This document shows, piece by piece, positions 10,139-19,638 of a DNA stretch of 64,000 nt (within the stretch, counting starts at the first letter, position 1; each line of letters begins with the position of its first letter). This DNA is from Guptibacillus hwajinpoensis (lineage in GTDB: Bacteria > Bacillota > Bacilli > Bacillales > Guptibacillaceae). A model generated the notes under the pieces. The model ran no database searches. It was not told the DNA's origin and saw only the letters and a program-made list of their open reading frames with translations. The translations under genes were made by a program, and so were the position numbers. The DNA is taken from contig NZ_JAIVKU010000004.1 in assembly GCF_020524165.1 (NCBI RefSeq), positions 1-64,000 on the forward strand. Direction: 5' to 3'.

Positions 10139-11443
10139 ATGGTGAAAAAAGGCCGGATCGTAGCGTTCTTTCTGATCGTCCTTTTGCTTGGCGGGTTAAT
10201 TGGAACAACCGTCATGGGTGTTACAAAAGACATTAAATTAGGTCTTGACCTACAAGGTGGATTTGAAGTTCTTTATGAAGTAGAACCAGCTCAAGAGGGG
10301 CAGGAACTTAGTCAGGATTTGTTAAACAGTACAGTAAGTGCCCTGTACAAGCGTATTAACGTACTTGGGGTTTCAGAACCTCGCATTACAATCGAAGGCG
10401 ATGATCGCATTCGCGTGCAGCTTGCTGGAGTGAAGGATCAGAATCAGGCACGTGAACTTTTGTCTACCCAGGCGGAGTTAACTTTCCGTACGACGGACGA
10501 CGAAGAGAAGATGAGTGGTGCTGATCTCAAAGAAGGAGCGGCAAAGGTTGTATTTGATAACAATCAGCCAGTCGTTCAGGTAACATTAAAAAAACCTGAA
10601 CAATTTGCAAACATTACGCGAGAAATTAGTCAGTTGCCTCCACCGGAAAACCGACTTGTCATCTGGCTTGATTATGAAGAAGGCGATTCATATAAAGAGG
10701 AAGTAACAAAACCAGCTGATGAGCAGAAATTCATTTCGGATCCAGCTGTTAATGAAGTGCTTTCTCAAAATACGGTCATCATATCGGGACCGCCATTTCA
10801 GTTAGAAGAAGCTGAGAATTTACAAGATCTGTTAAATGCAGGCTCGCTACCAGTTAAGCTTGATGAAATTTATTCAACTTCAGTTGGCGCGCAGTTTGGA
10901 GAGCAATCTCTTGATAAAACAGTCATGGCTGGATTTATTGGTATCGGCTTAATTTTCTTATTCATGCTGTTTTATTATCGTTTACCTGGGGCAATTGCTG
11001 TTGTTACTTTAAGCGTATATATTTATCTGATTCTTGTTGTGTTTAACTGGATGCATGCTGTGTTAACTCTTCCGGGAATTGCCGCGTTAATACTCGGTGT
11101 CGGTATGGCGGTTGACGCAAACATTATTACTTATGAACGGATCAAAGAGGAATTGCGTTCAGGTAAATCGGTTATGTCAGCTTTTAAAGCTGGAGGAAGA
11201 CGTTCCTTTACAACGATTTTTGATGCGAACATTACCACGTTAATTGCAGCTGGTGTTTTATTCGCTTATGGTACAAGCTCAGTTAAAGGATTTGCGGTTA
11301 TGTTGATCACAAGTATCGTCGTTAGCTTTTTGACTGCCGTGTGGGGTTCTCGAATTCTTCTCGGCCTATGGGTCAAGAGCAGGGCACTGAATAAGAAGCC
11401 CGGACTTTTTGGCGTAAAGGAGAGTGAAATCGATGAGCTCTAA
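10139..11443 (+). CDS. secD: Protein translocase subunit SecD
   Basis: RND-type partner of SecYEG that uses the proton gradient to complete protein export. The 434-aa protein has an N-terminal transmembrane helix, the DLQGG motif (residues about 37-41), the extracytoplasmic P1 domain and five C-terminal helices with VGMAVDANIITYERIKEE. In B. subtilis SecD and SecF form one polypeptide; here SecD stops at TAA 11441-11443 and secF begins within its last codons in another frame. Strong promoter upstream; RBS GAGAGGAG. Confidence 0.95.
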   Translation: MVKKGRIVAFFLIVLLLGGLIGTTVMGVTKDIKLGLDLQGGFEVLYEVEPAQEGQELSQDLLNSTVSALYKRINVLGVSEPRITIEGDDRIRVQLAGVKDQNQARELLSTQAELTFRTTDDEEKMSGADLKEGAAKVVFDNNQPVVQVTLKKPEQFANITREISQLPPPENRLVIWLDYEEGDSYKEEVTKPADEQKFISDPAVNEVLSQNTVIISGPPFQLEEAENLQDLLNAGSLPVKLDEIYSTSVGAQFGEQSLDKTVMAGFIGIGLIFLFMLFYYRLPGAIAVVTLSVYIYLILVVFNWMHAVLTLPGIAALILGVGMAVDANIITYERIKEELRSGKSVMSAFKAGGRRSFTTIFDANITTLIAAGVLFAYGTSSVKGFAVMLITSIVVSFLTAVWGSRILLGLWVKSRALNKKPGLFGVKESEIDEL

Positions 11444-12353
11444 AGTAAGAGATACTAAGTTTGATTTCGTCAAACATCGGAATAAATTTTTTGCGATTTC
11501 ACTTGCATTAATTGTTCTTGGTGGTTTAGCAATTGCGATCTTTGGCTTGAATCTTGGTATTGATTTTTCAAGTGGTTCTCGGGTGGACCTTCAATCTGAT
11601 AGTAAGCTCACCACGGAAGAAGTAAGCCAAGAATTTGATGATCTTGGATTTGCTCCTGAGTCTGTCACGCTTGCAGGTGGTGGCGACATGGCGGTTGCTG
11701 CATTTAAAAATGAGCTTGGGAAAGACGAGATTGCAAAAATTAAAGATCATTTCACAGAACTCTACGGAGCTGAACCAAATATTAGTACCGTTTCCCCGGA
11801 TGTGGCAGTGGATCTAGCTAAGAATGCATTCATTGCCCTTACCATTGCATCCGTTGGGATTATTCTATACGTAGCGATTCGCTTTGAGTGGCTTCAAGGC
11901 GTAGCAGCCATTGTGGCGTTATTTCATGACGCATTTTTCATTATTGCTGTATTCAGCATTCTGCAGATTGAAGTCAACATTACATTTATTGCGGCAGTGC
12001 TAACCATTGTTGGTTATTCGATTAACGATACGATCGTGACCTTCGACCGTATTCGTGAAAATATGAAATTCGAGAAAAAGGTAAAGACATTTGAAGATGT
12101 AGCACGTGTAGTGAACAAAAGTCTCGTTCAAACGCTTGCTCGTTCGATCAATACCGTTCTTACAGTTGTCTTTGCAGCAGCTGCCTTAACAATCTTTGGT
12201 GGAGAAGCAATCCGACCATTCGCGATTGCGCTATTGATTGGACTCGTTGCCGGAACTTACTCTTCTCTCTTTATTGCCTCTCAACTTTGGGCAGTATGGA
12301 AAGGGAAACAGTTAAAAAAGAAAAAATTCACTCCTGCTGAAAGTGAAGTATAA
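11433..12353 (+). CDS. secF: Protein translocase subunit SecF
   Basis: 306-aa SecF with one N-terminal helix, periplasmic domain, and five further helices containing VGYSINDTIVTFDRIRE, the family signature. ATG 11433 is 10 bases after AAGGAG (11417-11422) that lies inside secD; the longer frame from GTG 11424 has no room for a ribosome binding site. The two genes overlap by 11 bases in different frames, so translation is probably coupled. Followed by a terminator. Confidence 0.94.
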   Translation: MSSKVRDTKFDFVKHRNKFFAISLALIVLGGLAIAIFGLNLGIDFSSGSRVDLQSDSKLTTEEVSQEFDDLGFAPESVTLAGGGDMAVAAFKNELGKDEIAKIKDHFTELYGAEPNISTVSPDVAVDLAKNAFIALTIASVGIILYVAIRFEWLQGVAAIVALFHDAFFIIAVFSILQIEVNITFIAAVLTIVGYSINDTIVTFDRIRENMKFEKKVKTFEDVARVVNKSLVQTLARSINTVLTVVFAAAALTIFGGEAIRPFAIALLIGLVAGTYSSLFIASQLWAVWKGKQLKKKKFTPAESEV

Positions 12354-12373
12354 GAGGTAGGATACCTCAGAAG

Positions 12374-12400
12374 AAAAGCCATGGCCTAGCCATGGCTTTT
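12374..12400 (+). terminator. Terminator after secF
   Basis: AAAAGCCATGGC pairs perfectly with GCCATGGCTTTT around CTA. Confidence 0.85.
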
Positions 12401-12481
12401 ACGTGTCAAAGTAGGGTGTGAGAACCTGAGATAAGGGTAAAGCTATATTGATGATGAATTGGATTTGTAAGAGGTGGAGAA

Positions 12482-13390
12482 ATGAATAAAGAAGAACGAT
12501 TTCGAAAAGCAGAAATTGCAGCGATCGTTGGTATTCTAGGAAATATTATTCTAGCTGTATTAAAAGGTGTGATAGGTTCCATTTCCAACAGCCGAGCTCT
12601 AATCGCAGATGCGGCACACTCGGCTTCCGACGTAGCTGGATCGTTTGCGGTTTTTATAGGGTTGCGTGCAGCGAAACTGCCTCCAGATAAAGACCACCCT
12701 TATGGTCATGGAAAAGCAGAGTCCATCGCAGCCATTATCGTAGCCGTTTTGTTATTACTGGTGGGAGTAGAAATTGGCATTAGTTCTGGGAAAGCGATTT
12801 TTAAACCAATCGAGGCTCCGGGAACGCTTGCGCTATATGGTGCTTTGATTTCAATCGTTGTAAAAGAAGTGATGTTTCAATATAAGTACCGATTGGGTAA
12901 AAAGATAAAAAGTGATGCGCTGATTGTCAATGCGTACGAACATCGCTCAGACGTTTATTCTTCTATTGCAGTTTTGATTGGGATAGCGGGAGCCATTTTA
13001 GGAAGTAAGCTTCATTTACCATGGTTAATTTACGCTGATCCTATTGCAGGAATTTTTGTTTCGGTGTTAATTGCAAAAATGGCTGTGCAGCTTGGATTTG
13101 ATTCCATTCACACAACGCTCGACCATGTTTTACATGAGGAAGATACGTTTGAGTATAAGGAAGTTATTAATGGTATGCCGGGCGTTGTTAATCTCGATGA
13201 GTTTTATGCTAGAGAGCATGGGCACTATGTTATTATTGATATTAAGTTAGGTGTAGATCCTGATATTTCTGTTAAAGAAGGACATGACATCGGTAAGGCA
13301 GTAAAGGAACGCCTTCTTAAAGAGGAAGAGGTTCATGATGTGTTAGTGCATATAAATCCATATGAACCAAAGGAAAAAAAGAGCGACTAA
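12482..13390 (+). CDS. Cation diffusion facilitator family transporter
   Basis: 302-aa CDF-family metal/proton antiporter, six helices, exporting a divalent metal (Zn, Fe, Mn or Co; not resolvable by eye). Metal-site motifs are present: DAAHSASD in helix 2 and the HPYGHGKAES loop, with a second site in the HRSDVYSS segment; the C-terminal cytoplasmic ferredoxin-like domain follows. RBS AGGTGGAG. It occupies the position of yrvC in the B. subtilis order secDF-yrvC-yrvD-recJ. Confidence 0.9.
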   Translation: MNKEERFRKAEIAAIVGILGNIILAVLKGVIGSISNSRALIADAAHSASDVAGSFAVFIGLRAAKLPPDKDHPYGHGKAESIAAIIVAVLLLLVGVEIGISSGKAIFKPIEAPGTLALYGALISIVVKEVMFQYKYRLGKKIKSDALIVNAYEHRSDVYSSIAVLIGIAGAILGSKLHLPWLIYADPIAGIFVSVLIAKMAVQLGFDSIHTTLDHVLHEEDTFEYKEVINGMPGVVNLDEFYAREHGHYVIIDIKLGVDPDISVKEGHDIGKAVKERLLKEEEVHDVLVHINPYEPKEKKSD

Positions 13391-13425
13391 CGGAATAGGT
13401 ATTGAAGTAGAGGAGGTAGATTTAG

Positions 13426-13761
13426 ATGAAGGGACAGTGGGGATTAGTCGTAGCACTTTTATTTGCCCTCATTATTGCCGTTTTTTCAGTTGTGAATGTA
13501 GATCCAGTTCAAGTCAATTACGTGTTTGGCACTTCTGATTGGCCACTTGTACTTGTTATATTAGGGTCGGTATTGATGGGCGCCATTCTTGTACTTGGGT
13601 TCGGGATGGTGAAATATTATAAATTGAAAAGAGAACTTAAAAAGCTACAAAAAGAAAATGAGAAATTAAAATCTGAGCCGGTCGCTAGCGAAACAAAAGC
13701 GGTGCACACACCACTTGATGGAGAAGCGATGGATGAAGGAACAGGTACTGACGGGGAATAA
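13426..13761 (+). CDS. yrvD: LapA-domain membrane protein (YrvD type)
   Basis: 111 aa with two transmembrane helices (starting near residues 4 and 38) followed by a cytoplasmic coiled coil (KLKRELKKLQKENEKLKSE) and an acidic tail, the LapA/DUF1049 layout. Begins after GAGGAGGT. Position between the CDF gene and recJ matches YrvD. Function in Bacilli unknown. Confidence 0.8.
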   Translation: MKGQWGLVVALLFALIIAVFSVVNVDPVQVNYVFGTSDWPLVLVILGSVLMGAILVLGFGMVKYYKLKRELKKLQKENEKLKSEPVASETKAVHTPLDGEAMDEGTGTDGE

Positions 13762-13770
13762 AAAAATGTG

Positions 13771-13799
13771 AAAGCCTTGATCGCATCAGGGCTTTTTTT
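13771..13799 (+). terminator. Terminator after the LapA-domain gene
   Basis: AAAGCCTTGAT and ATCAGGGCTTT pair around CGC, followed by a T-run. Confidence 0.85.
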
Positions 13800-13842
13800 A
13801 GTGGGATAAACTCACTTCAATAAGATTCCTCTTCTTGAACTA

Positions 13843-13871
13843 TGGTCAAACCTTTGTAAACTATATATAAT
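13843..13871 (+). promoter_or_regulatory. Possible recJ promoter
   Basis: TGGTCA (13843-13848), 17-base spacer, TATAAT (13866-13871), 23 bases before the recJ start. The -10 is perfect and the -35 weak. Confidence 0.55.
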
Positions 13872-13893
13872 GAACAGGTTAAGAGGTGATTCG

Positions 13894-16248
13894 ATGTTAA
13901 GATCTAAAACGCGCTGGAAACTAGCTGAATCAGATGAAAAAAGCATTGATCGGCTCCAGAGTGAACTTGAAATTTCTCGACTCGCTGCATCGCTTTTAGT
14001 GAATCGAGGTATCAATGGAGAAGAGGAAGCAAGAAGGTTTTTATATAAAGAGAATTTAACCTATCATGACCCGTTCTTAATGGACGGGATGAAGGAAGCG
14101 GTTGAGAGAATTCAACGTGCTATTGCTTCTGAAGAACGCATTCTCATCTTTGGGGACTACGATGCAGATGGAGTGAGTAGTACGACAGTTTTGGTTTACA
14201 CGTTACGTGAGCTTGGTGCGGCTTTCGATTACTATATCCCAAATCGATTTACAGAAGGATACGGCCCGAACGAAGCAGCGTTTAGGCAGGCAAAAGAAGA
14301 CGGCTATGAGCTTATTGTAACGGTTGATACCGGTATTTCAGGAGTTCATGAGGCTGAAGTCGCAAAGGAAATAGGCATTGATCTCATCATTACTGATCAT
14401 CATGAGCCACCACCTGTGCTTCCAGATGCTTATGCGACGATTAACCCAAAGAAGCCCGGCTGCACTTATCCATTTAAGGGACTGGCTGGTGTAGGCGTTG
14501 CCTTTAAATTATCACATGCCTTACTTGGTCGAATTCCAGGGCACTTACTTGAAATTGCAGCCATGGGTACAATTGCAGATTTAGTTCCACTTCAAGATGA
14601 GAATCGTCTTCTAGCAAGTGAGGGGATACGAGCACTTCAAAATTCAAGCAAACCGGGAATTAAAGCGCTTTTGGACGTATGTGGATTGAAAGGTCAGGAG
14701 TTAAATGAAGAGCATCTTGGTTTTGGGATAGGTCCAAGGTTAAACGCTGCAGGACGTTTGGATAGTGCAGATCCCGCTGTTGAGCTCCTTACAACAGATG
14801 ATCCGTTACTAGCAGAACAACTTGCTTCTGATATTGATGCTCTTAATAAAAGCCGTCAAGAGCTTGTGAACACGATGACGAAAGAAGCGATTGAAGAAGT
14901 TGAAACAAACTATTTAAGTGATGAAAGCAATCGCGTTCTCATTATTGCAAGAGAAGGGTGGAATGCAGGGGTTATAGGAATTGTTGCCTCTCGCCTTGTT
15001 GAGAAATATTACCGTCCAACAATTGTAATGAGTATTGACCGAGAAAAAGGTGTGGCAAAAGGTTCCGCTCGTAGTATCGAAGCGTTTGATATGTTTGCGA
15101 ATCTTTCAGAATGTAGAGACATTCTGCCCCATTTTGGTGGACATCCGATGGCAGCAGGCATGACCATTGATTTGGGATACCTCGATCAATTGCGATCAAG
15201 ATTGAACAATCAGGCTTTGGAAAAGTTAACGGAAGAAGATCTAACGCCCCTTACCAAAGTCGATCTTCATTGTCGTGTAGAAGATGTAAGCCTCGATACC
15301 ATTGAAGAAATGAATCTTCTAGCCCCTTTCGGTGTAAGTAATCCGAAACCAGTTGTCATGCTTAAAGATGTTCATTTATCACAAATTAGACGAATTGGTA
15401 GTCAGGACAATCATCTGAAGGTAGGACTTGAGGAAAATGGCGTAACGCTTGACGGAGTAGGCTTCCATTTTGGCTATGCTTTTGAAGAAATTGCCTCAAG
15501 AGCTGCTGTAAGTGTGATTGGTCAGCTTGCTGTCAATGAATGGAATGGACTTCGAAAACCACAAATTTTTGTAAAAGATATCGCAGTCAATGAATGGCAG
15601 CTTTTTGATTATCGTGGCATACGCGATTTAAAGAAACGCTTAGAAACCCTTCCGCTCGATAAGCTTGTCATGGTTGCATTTCAGAATAACACCATATCAA
15701 AACTTGGTCTTGATAAATGGAAGAGTTATATCGTTACTAATCCATCAGAGCAAGACTTGTCGTTTGAGCAAAAGTATGTGATGCTACTTGATCTTCCTGA
15801 CTTAGAAGAAGATCTCGTGAATCTTTTTCGCTCAGGCGGCTTACCAGATCGAACGTATGCAGTTTTTGAACATGAAGAAGATCATTTCTTCTCAACACTA
15901 CCGTCACGTGAAGATTTTAAATGGTTCTATGCTTTCTTGATGAAAAAAGGTAGCTTCCATTTACGAGATGCTGAAAAACTTGCCAAACATAAAGGGTGGT
16001 CAAAAGAAACGGTTCCTTTTATGTCAGAGGTGTTTTTTGAGCTAGATTTTGTTACAATGGATAATGGACTGATTTCACTAAATCCACAATCTGTCAAAAC
16101 TGAATTAACTTCTTCTAAAACGTATAGGAGTAAGCTTGAAAAAGCAAAGCTCGAAAATGATTTTTGCTATTCCTCCTATCATGCTTTGAAAAGTTGGTTC
16201 GATCAATCAGTTAATTGTTTCAATAGCACTGAGGAGGCCATTAAGTAA
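13894..16248 (+). CDS. recJ: Single-strand-specific 5'-3' exonuclease RecJ
   Basis: DHH-family exonuclease acting in recombination and mismatch repair. Motifs of the catalytic core are intact: IFGDYDADGVSSTT, VTVDTGIS, LIITDHHEPP, and the DHHA1 motif FGGHPMAAGMTI. The 784-aa length matches the Bacillus enzyme with its C-terminal extension. ATG 13894 follows AAGAGGTGAT; an in-frame ATG at 13870 lies too close to the promoter -10. The stop codon directly abuts the apt start. Confidence 0.95.
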   Translation: MLRSKTRWKLAESDEKSIDRLQSELEISRLAASLLVNRGINGEEEARRFLYKENLTYHDPFLMDGMKEAVERIQRAIASEERILIFGDYDADGVSSTTVLVYTLRELGAAFDYYIPNRFTEGYGPNEAAFRQAKEDGYELIVTVDTGISGVHEAEVAKEIGIDLIITDHHEPPPVLPDAYATINPKKPGCTYPFKGLAGVGVAFKLSHALLGRIPGHLLEIAAMGTIADLVPLQDENRLLASEGIRALQNSSKPGIKALLDVCGLKGQELNEEHLGFGIGPRLNAAGRLDSADPAVELLTTDDPLLAEQLASDIDALNKSRQELVNTMTKEAIEEVETNYLSDESNRVLIIAREGWNAGVIGIVASRLVEKYYRPTIVMSIDREKGVAKGSARSIEAFDMFANLSECRDILPHFGGHPMAAGMTIDLGYLDQLRSRLNNQALEKLTEEDLTPLTKVDLHCRVEDVSLDTIEEMNLLAPFGVSNPKPVVMLKDVHLSQIRRIGSQDNHLKVGLEENGVTLDGVGFHFGYAFEEIASRAAVSVIGQLAVNEWNGLRKPQIFVKDIAVNEWQLFDYRGIRDLKKRLETLPLDKLVMVAFQNNTISKLGLDKWKSYIVTNPSEQDLSFEQKYVMLLDLPDLEEDLVNLFRSGGLPDRTYAVFEHEEDHFFSTLPSREDFKWFYAFLMKKGSFHLRDAEKLAKHKGWSKETVPFMSEVFFELDFVTMDNGLISLNPQSVKTELTSSKTYRSKLEKAKLENDFCYSSYHALKSWFDQSVNCFNSTEEAIK

Positions 16249-16761
16249 ATGAATTATAAAGATTATATCGCAGTGGTTGAAGATTATCCGAAAGAGGGTA
16301 TTCGTTTTAAAGACATCACTCCGTTAATGCAAAACGGCGAAGCTTATCGTGGGGTCGTGAATGATATTGCAGATTTCGCGAAAGATAAAAATGTTGATGT
16401 TATTGTAGGACCAGAAGCAAGAGGATTCATCGTAGGGTGTCCAGTTTCATATATACTGGGTATTGGTTTTGTGCCTGTTCGAAAAGAAGGCAAATTACCA
16501 CGTGAAGTAGCTAAAGTTGACTATGGTCTTGAATACGGAAAAGACGTCCTTACGATTCATAAGGATGCTATTAAACCGGGGCAAAGAGTCTTAATTACAG
16601 ACGATTTACTTGCTACTGGCGGTACGATTAATGCGACAATTGAACTGGTAGAAATGCTTGGAGGAGTCGTAGTAGGACTTGCTTTCATGATTGAGCTTTC
16701 ATACCTCGAAGGTCGTAAAAATCTTGATCGTCATGATATTTTTACGTTAATGACATACTAA
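16249..16761 (+). CDS. apt: Adenine phosphoribosyltransferase
   Basis: Converts adenine and PRPP to AMP (purine salvage). The 170-aa protein has VGPEARGFI and the PRPP-binding loop [13 protein letters not shown]. Begins immediately after the recJ stop, with GAGGAGG inside the end of recJ. The recJ-apt-relA order is conserved in Bacilli; a terminator follows before relA. Confidence 0.96.
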   Translation: MNYKDYIAVVEDYPKEGIRFKDITPLMQNGEAYRGVVNDIADFAKDKNVDVIVGPEARGFIVGCPVSYILGIGFVPVRKEGKLPREVAKVDYGLEYGKDVLTIHKDAIKPGQRVLITDDLLATGGTINATIELVEMLGGVVVGLAFMIELSYLEGRKNLDRHDIFTLMTY

Positions 16762-16767
16762 AGAATG

Positions 16768-16800
16768 GAGTGTCCGAATTGCCGGACGCTCTTTCTCTTT
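16768..16800 (+). terminator. Terminator after apt
   Basis: GAGTGTCCG (16768-16776) pairs with CGGACGCTC (16783-16791), then TTTCTCTTT. Confidence 0.85.
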
Positions 16801-16866
16801 ATGAACCTTTTTCGAAGTAATCCGGTTATTACCAAATAGGAAAAACGACATTTTTCCCTTAATGTC

Positions 16867-16895
16867 TTTACATGCTGACTTTTTTTAACGATAAT
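16867..16895 (+). promoter_or_regulatory. Possible relA promoter
   Basis: TTTACA (16867-16872), 17-base spacer, GATAAT (16890-16895), 35 bases before relA. One mismatch in each box. Confidence 0.6.
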
Positions 16896-16930
16896 AGAAG
16901 CAATATACCAACAGTAATCAAGGTGATTTG

Positions 16931-19111
16931 ATGACGATAGAAGAAGTGATGGAAAGAGCGGAGCAGTATTTGTCTGAAGACGATCTCTCCTATCTTAATA
17001 GAGCATATGAATACGCGCGTAAAGCACATGAAGGCCAGTACCGTAAATCGGGTGAACCCTATATTATTCATCCTATTGAGGTTGCTGGCATTCTTGTGAA
17101 TCTTGAAGTGGACCCCGTTACAGTTGCAGGGGGCTTTCTTCATGATGTCGTCGAAGACACTGACGTAACGCTTGAGCAAATTTCTGATGAATTCAGTCCT
17201 GAACTCGCCATGCTTGTCGACGGCGTGACAAAACTGAAAAAAATCAAGTATAAGTCAAAGCGCGAGCAACAAGCAGAGAATCATCGGAAAATGATGATAG
17301 CCATGGCACAGGACATAAGGTGCATTCTCATTAAATTGGCAGACCGTCTTCATAATATGCGGACATTGAAGCACATGCCAAAAGAAAAACAGATGCAAAA
17401 GGCGAATGAGACGCTTGAAATTTTTGCGCCACTTGCACATCGTCTTGGTATTTCCACGATTAAGTGGGAGCTTGAGGATACAGCACTTCGCTATTTAAAT
17501 CCACAGCAATACTATCGTATTGTGAACTTGATGCAGAAGAAACGAGCCGAACGTGAAGGATTTGTGCATGAAGTGGTGGATGAAATTCAAGAACGTGTTA
17601 AAGAAGTTTCGATTGACGCTGAAATATCTGGACGTCCCAAACATATTTACAGTATTTATCGCAAAATGGCTAAGCAACATAAGCAGTTTAATGAAATATA
17701 CGATTTACTAGCAGTCCGTATTGTCGTAAACAGCATTAAAGACTGCTATGCTGTTCTGGGTATTATTCATACGTGCTGGAAGCCTATGCCAGGGCGTTTC
17801 AAAGATTACATCGCCATGCCAAAAGCAAATATGTACCAATCTCTTCATACGACCGTAATTGGTCCAAAAGGTGATCCACTTGAGGTGCAAATTCGAACTT
17901 CTGATATGCACAAAGTTGCGGAATACGGGATTGCGGCGCATTGGGCCTACAAAGAAGGCGACGAAAATCAAGTGAATAGTTCTTTTGAGAAAAAGCTCTC
18001 TTGGTTTAGACAAATTCTTGAGTGGCAAAATGATGTTTCTAATGCAGAAGAATTCATGGAATCACTTAAGATTGATTTGTTTAGTGATATGGTATTTGTT
18101 TTTACGCCTAAAGGAGACGTCTTTGAGTTGCCAACAGGCTCAGTGCCTCTTGATTTCGCTTACCGTATCCACACTGAAATTGGAAATCATTGTATTGGTG
18201 CTAAGGTGAATGGCAAAATGGTGCCGCTGGATCACCGATTAAAAACGGGCGATATTGTTGAAGTTCTGACTTCGAAGCACTCTTATGGTCCTAGTAAAGA
18301 CTGGCTCAAAATTAGTCAAAGTTCTCACGCTAAGAATAAAATTAAGCAGTGGTTTAAAAAAGAAAAGCGTGAAGAAAACGTTGAAAAGGGCCGTGAGCTA
18401 GTAGAAAAAGAAATTAAAAACCATGGCTTTGAGTTAAAAGCTGTTCTTACAGCAGATAACATAGCGAATGTATCAAAAAAATTCAACTTTACAAGTGAAG
18501 AAGATATGTATGCAGCAGTTGGATATGGTGGAATTACTGCTGCACAAATTGCTACAAGACTAACAGATAAGGCTCGTAAAGAACGGACGAAAGAGCAGGA
18601 AGAAGAGCTAGCAAAATCAATTATTGAAGGAAAGACACACTCCCCTTCTCGTCCCCCAAAGAGAGCAGAATCTGGCGTTCGAGTGAAAGGGATAGATAAC
18701 CTGTTAATTCGTCTTTCACGATGCTGTAATCCTGTTCCAGGTGATGATATTGTAGGATACATTACGAAGGGAAGAGGGGTATCCATTCACAGGAAAGACT
18801 GTCCCAATGTGAATGATGAGAATGGTCAAGAGCGCCTCTTAGAAGTTGAATGGGAAAGTGACTCACCAAAAAATTATAATGTGGACATCGAAATCAGCGG
18901 TTTTGATCGTCGTGGGCTCTTAAATGAAGTCCTTCAGGCTGTCGCTGAAACAAAAACGGATATGACCTCCGTCTCTGGTCGATCGGATAATAATAAAATG
19001 GCTACGATCAGTATGACCGTTTCGATCAGGAATACCGCTCACCTTCAGAAAGTCGTTGAGCGAGTGAAGCGTATTCCAGATATCTATGCTGTGCGTAGAA
19101 TTATGCAGTAA
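16931..19111 (+). CDS. relA: Bifunctional (p)ppGpp synthetase/hydrolase (Rel)
   Basis: Makes and degrades the stringent-response alarmone. The 726-aa protein has the HD hydrolase domain with intact HDVVEDT, the synthetase domain ([14 protein letters not shown]), a TGS domain ([15 protein letters not shown]), a zinc-finger region with [11 protein letters not shown], and a C-terminal ACT domain. Retention of the HD residues indicates hydrolase activity. ATG 16931 follows AAGGTGA; a TTG three bases earlier also lies in frame. dtd follows closely. Confidence 0.96.
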   Translation: MTIEEVMERAEQYLSEDDLSYLNRAYEYARKAHEGQYRKSGEPYIIHPIEVAGILVNLEVDPVTVAGGFLHDVVEDTDVTLEQISDEFSPELAMLVDGVTKLKKIKYKSKREQQAENHRKMMIAMAQDIRCILIKLADRLHNMRTLKHMPKEKQMQKANETLEIFAPLAHRLGISTIKWELEDTALRYLNPQQYYRIVNLMQKKRAEREGFVHEVVDEIQERVKEVSIDAEISGRPKHIYSIYRKMAKQHKQFNEIYDLLAVRIVVNSIKDCYAVLGIIHTCWKPMPGRFKDYIAMPKANMYQSLHTTVIGPKGDPLEVQIRTSDMHKVAEYGIAAHWAYKEGDENQVNSSFEKKLSWFRQILEWQNDVSNAEEFMESLKIDLFSDMVFVFTPKGDVFELPTGSVPLDFAYRIHTEIGNHCIGAKVNGKMVPLDHRLKTGDIVEVLTSKHSYGPSKDWLKISQSSHAKNKIKQWFKKEKREENVEKGRELVEKEIKNHGFELKAVLTADNIANVSKKFNFTSEEDMYAAVGYGGITAAQIATRLTDKARKERTKEQEEELAKSIIEGKTHSPSRPPKRAESGVRVKGIDNLLIRLSRCCNPVPGDDIVGYITKGRGVSIHRKDCPNVNDENGQERLLEVEWESDSPKNYNVDIEISGFDRRGLLNEVLQAVAETKTDMTSVSGRSDNNKMATISMTVSIRNTAHLQKVVERVKRIPDIYAVRRIMQ

Positions 19112-19130
19112 AGTAGAAAGGAAGTTCTTC

Positions 19131-19574
19131 ATGAAAGCCGTTATACAACGTTCTAAGCATGCCTCAGTCACCGTGAACGGAAAGACAACAGGCCAGATTG
19201 ATTCTGGTCTTGTCGTCCTTCTAGGCGTCACTCACGAAGACACAGAGGAAGATGCCGCTTATCTCGCTTCTAAGATTGCCAACCTACGTATATTTGAAGA
19301 TGAAAATGATCGCATGAACTTATCTGTTAAAGATAAAGGCGGAGCCATTCTTTCGATTTCACAATTTACTTTATACGGGGATTCGCGTAAAGGAAGGCGT
19401 CCTAACTTTATGCAAGCAGCGAAGCCTTCTGAAGCAATCATTCTTTATGAGAAGTTTAATGAGCTACTTAGAAAAGAAGACCTAGACGTACAGACTGGTA
19501 TATTCGGTGAAATGATGGATGTTCATCTTACGAATGATGGTCCGGTCACCTTGGTAATTGAAAGTAAAGAATAG
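19131..19574 (+). CDS. dtd: D-aminoacyl-tRNA deacylase
   Basis: Removes D-amino acids (and Gly from tRNA-Ala) from mischarged tRNAs. Standard 147 aa with the [17 protein letters not shown] active-site motif and TNDGPVT (Gly-cisPro-type C-terminal motif). ATG 19131 follows AAAGGAAG; the open frame upstream overlaps the end of relA and is not needed. Likely co-transcribed with relA. Confidence 0.96.
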   Translation: MKAVIQRSKHASVTVNGKTTGQIDSGLVVLLGVTHEDTEEDAAYLASKIANLRIFEDENDRMNLSVKDKGGAILSISQFTLYGDSRKGRRPNFMQAAKPSEAIILYEKFNELLRKEDLDVQTGIFGEMMDVHLTNDGPVTLVIESKE

Positions 19575-19608
19575 AGAAAAGCCGCGTTCCTTTTGGACGC
19601 GGCTTTTC
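19575..19608. terminator. Terminator between dtd and the SH3 amidase gene
   Basis: AGAAAAGCCGCGT pairs with ACGCGGCTTTTCT; A- and T-runs on both sides suit both converging genes. Confidence 0.87.
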
Positions 19609-19638
19609 TTTATTCATCTTTTATGTGCATATGGGAAA

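Noticed and set aside
13851..13861. Operator shared between recJ and the small-ORF array (CCTTTGTAAAC)
   Set aside because: Only a single half-site occurs before recJ, without the dyad partner; an 11-base match in AT-rich DNA may be chance.
18325..18786. 153-codon minus-strand ORF within relA
   Set aside because: Serine/phenylalanine-rich shadow of the relA coding frame with no ribosome site.
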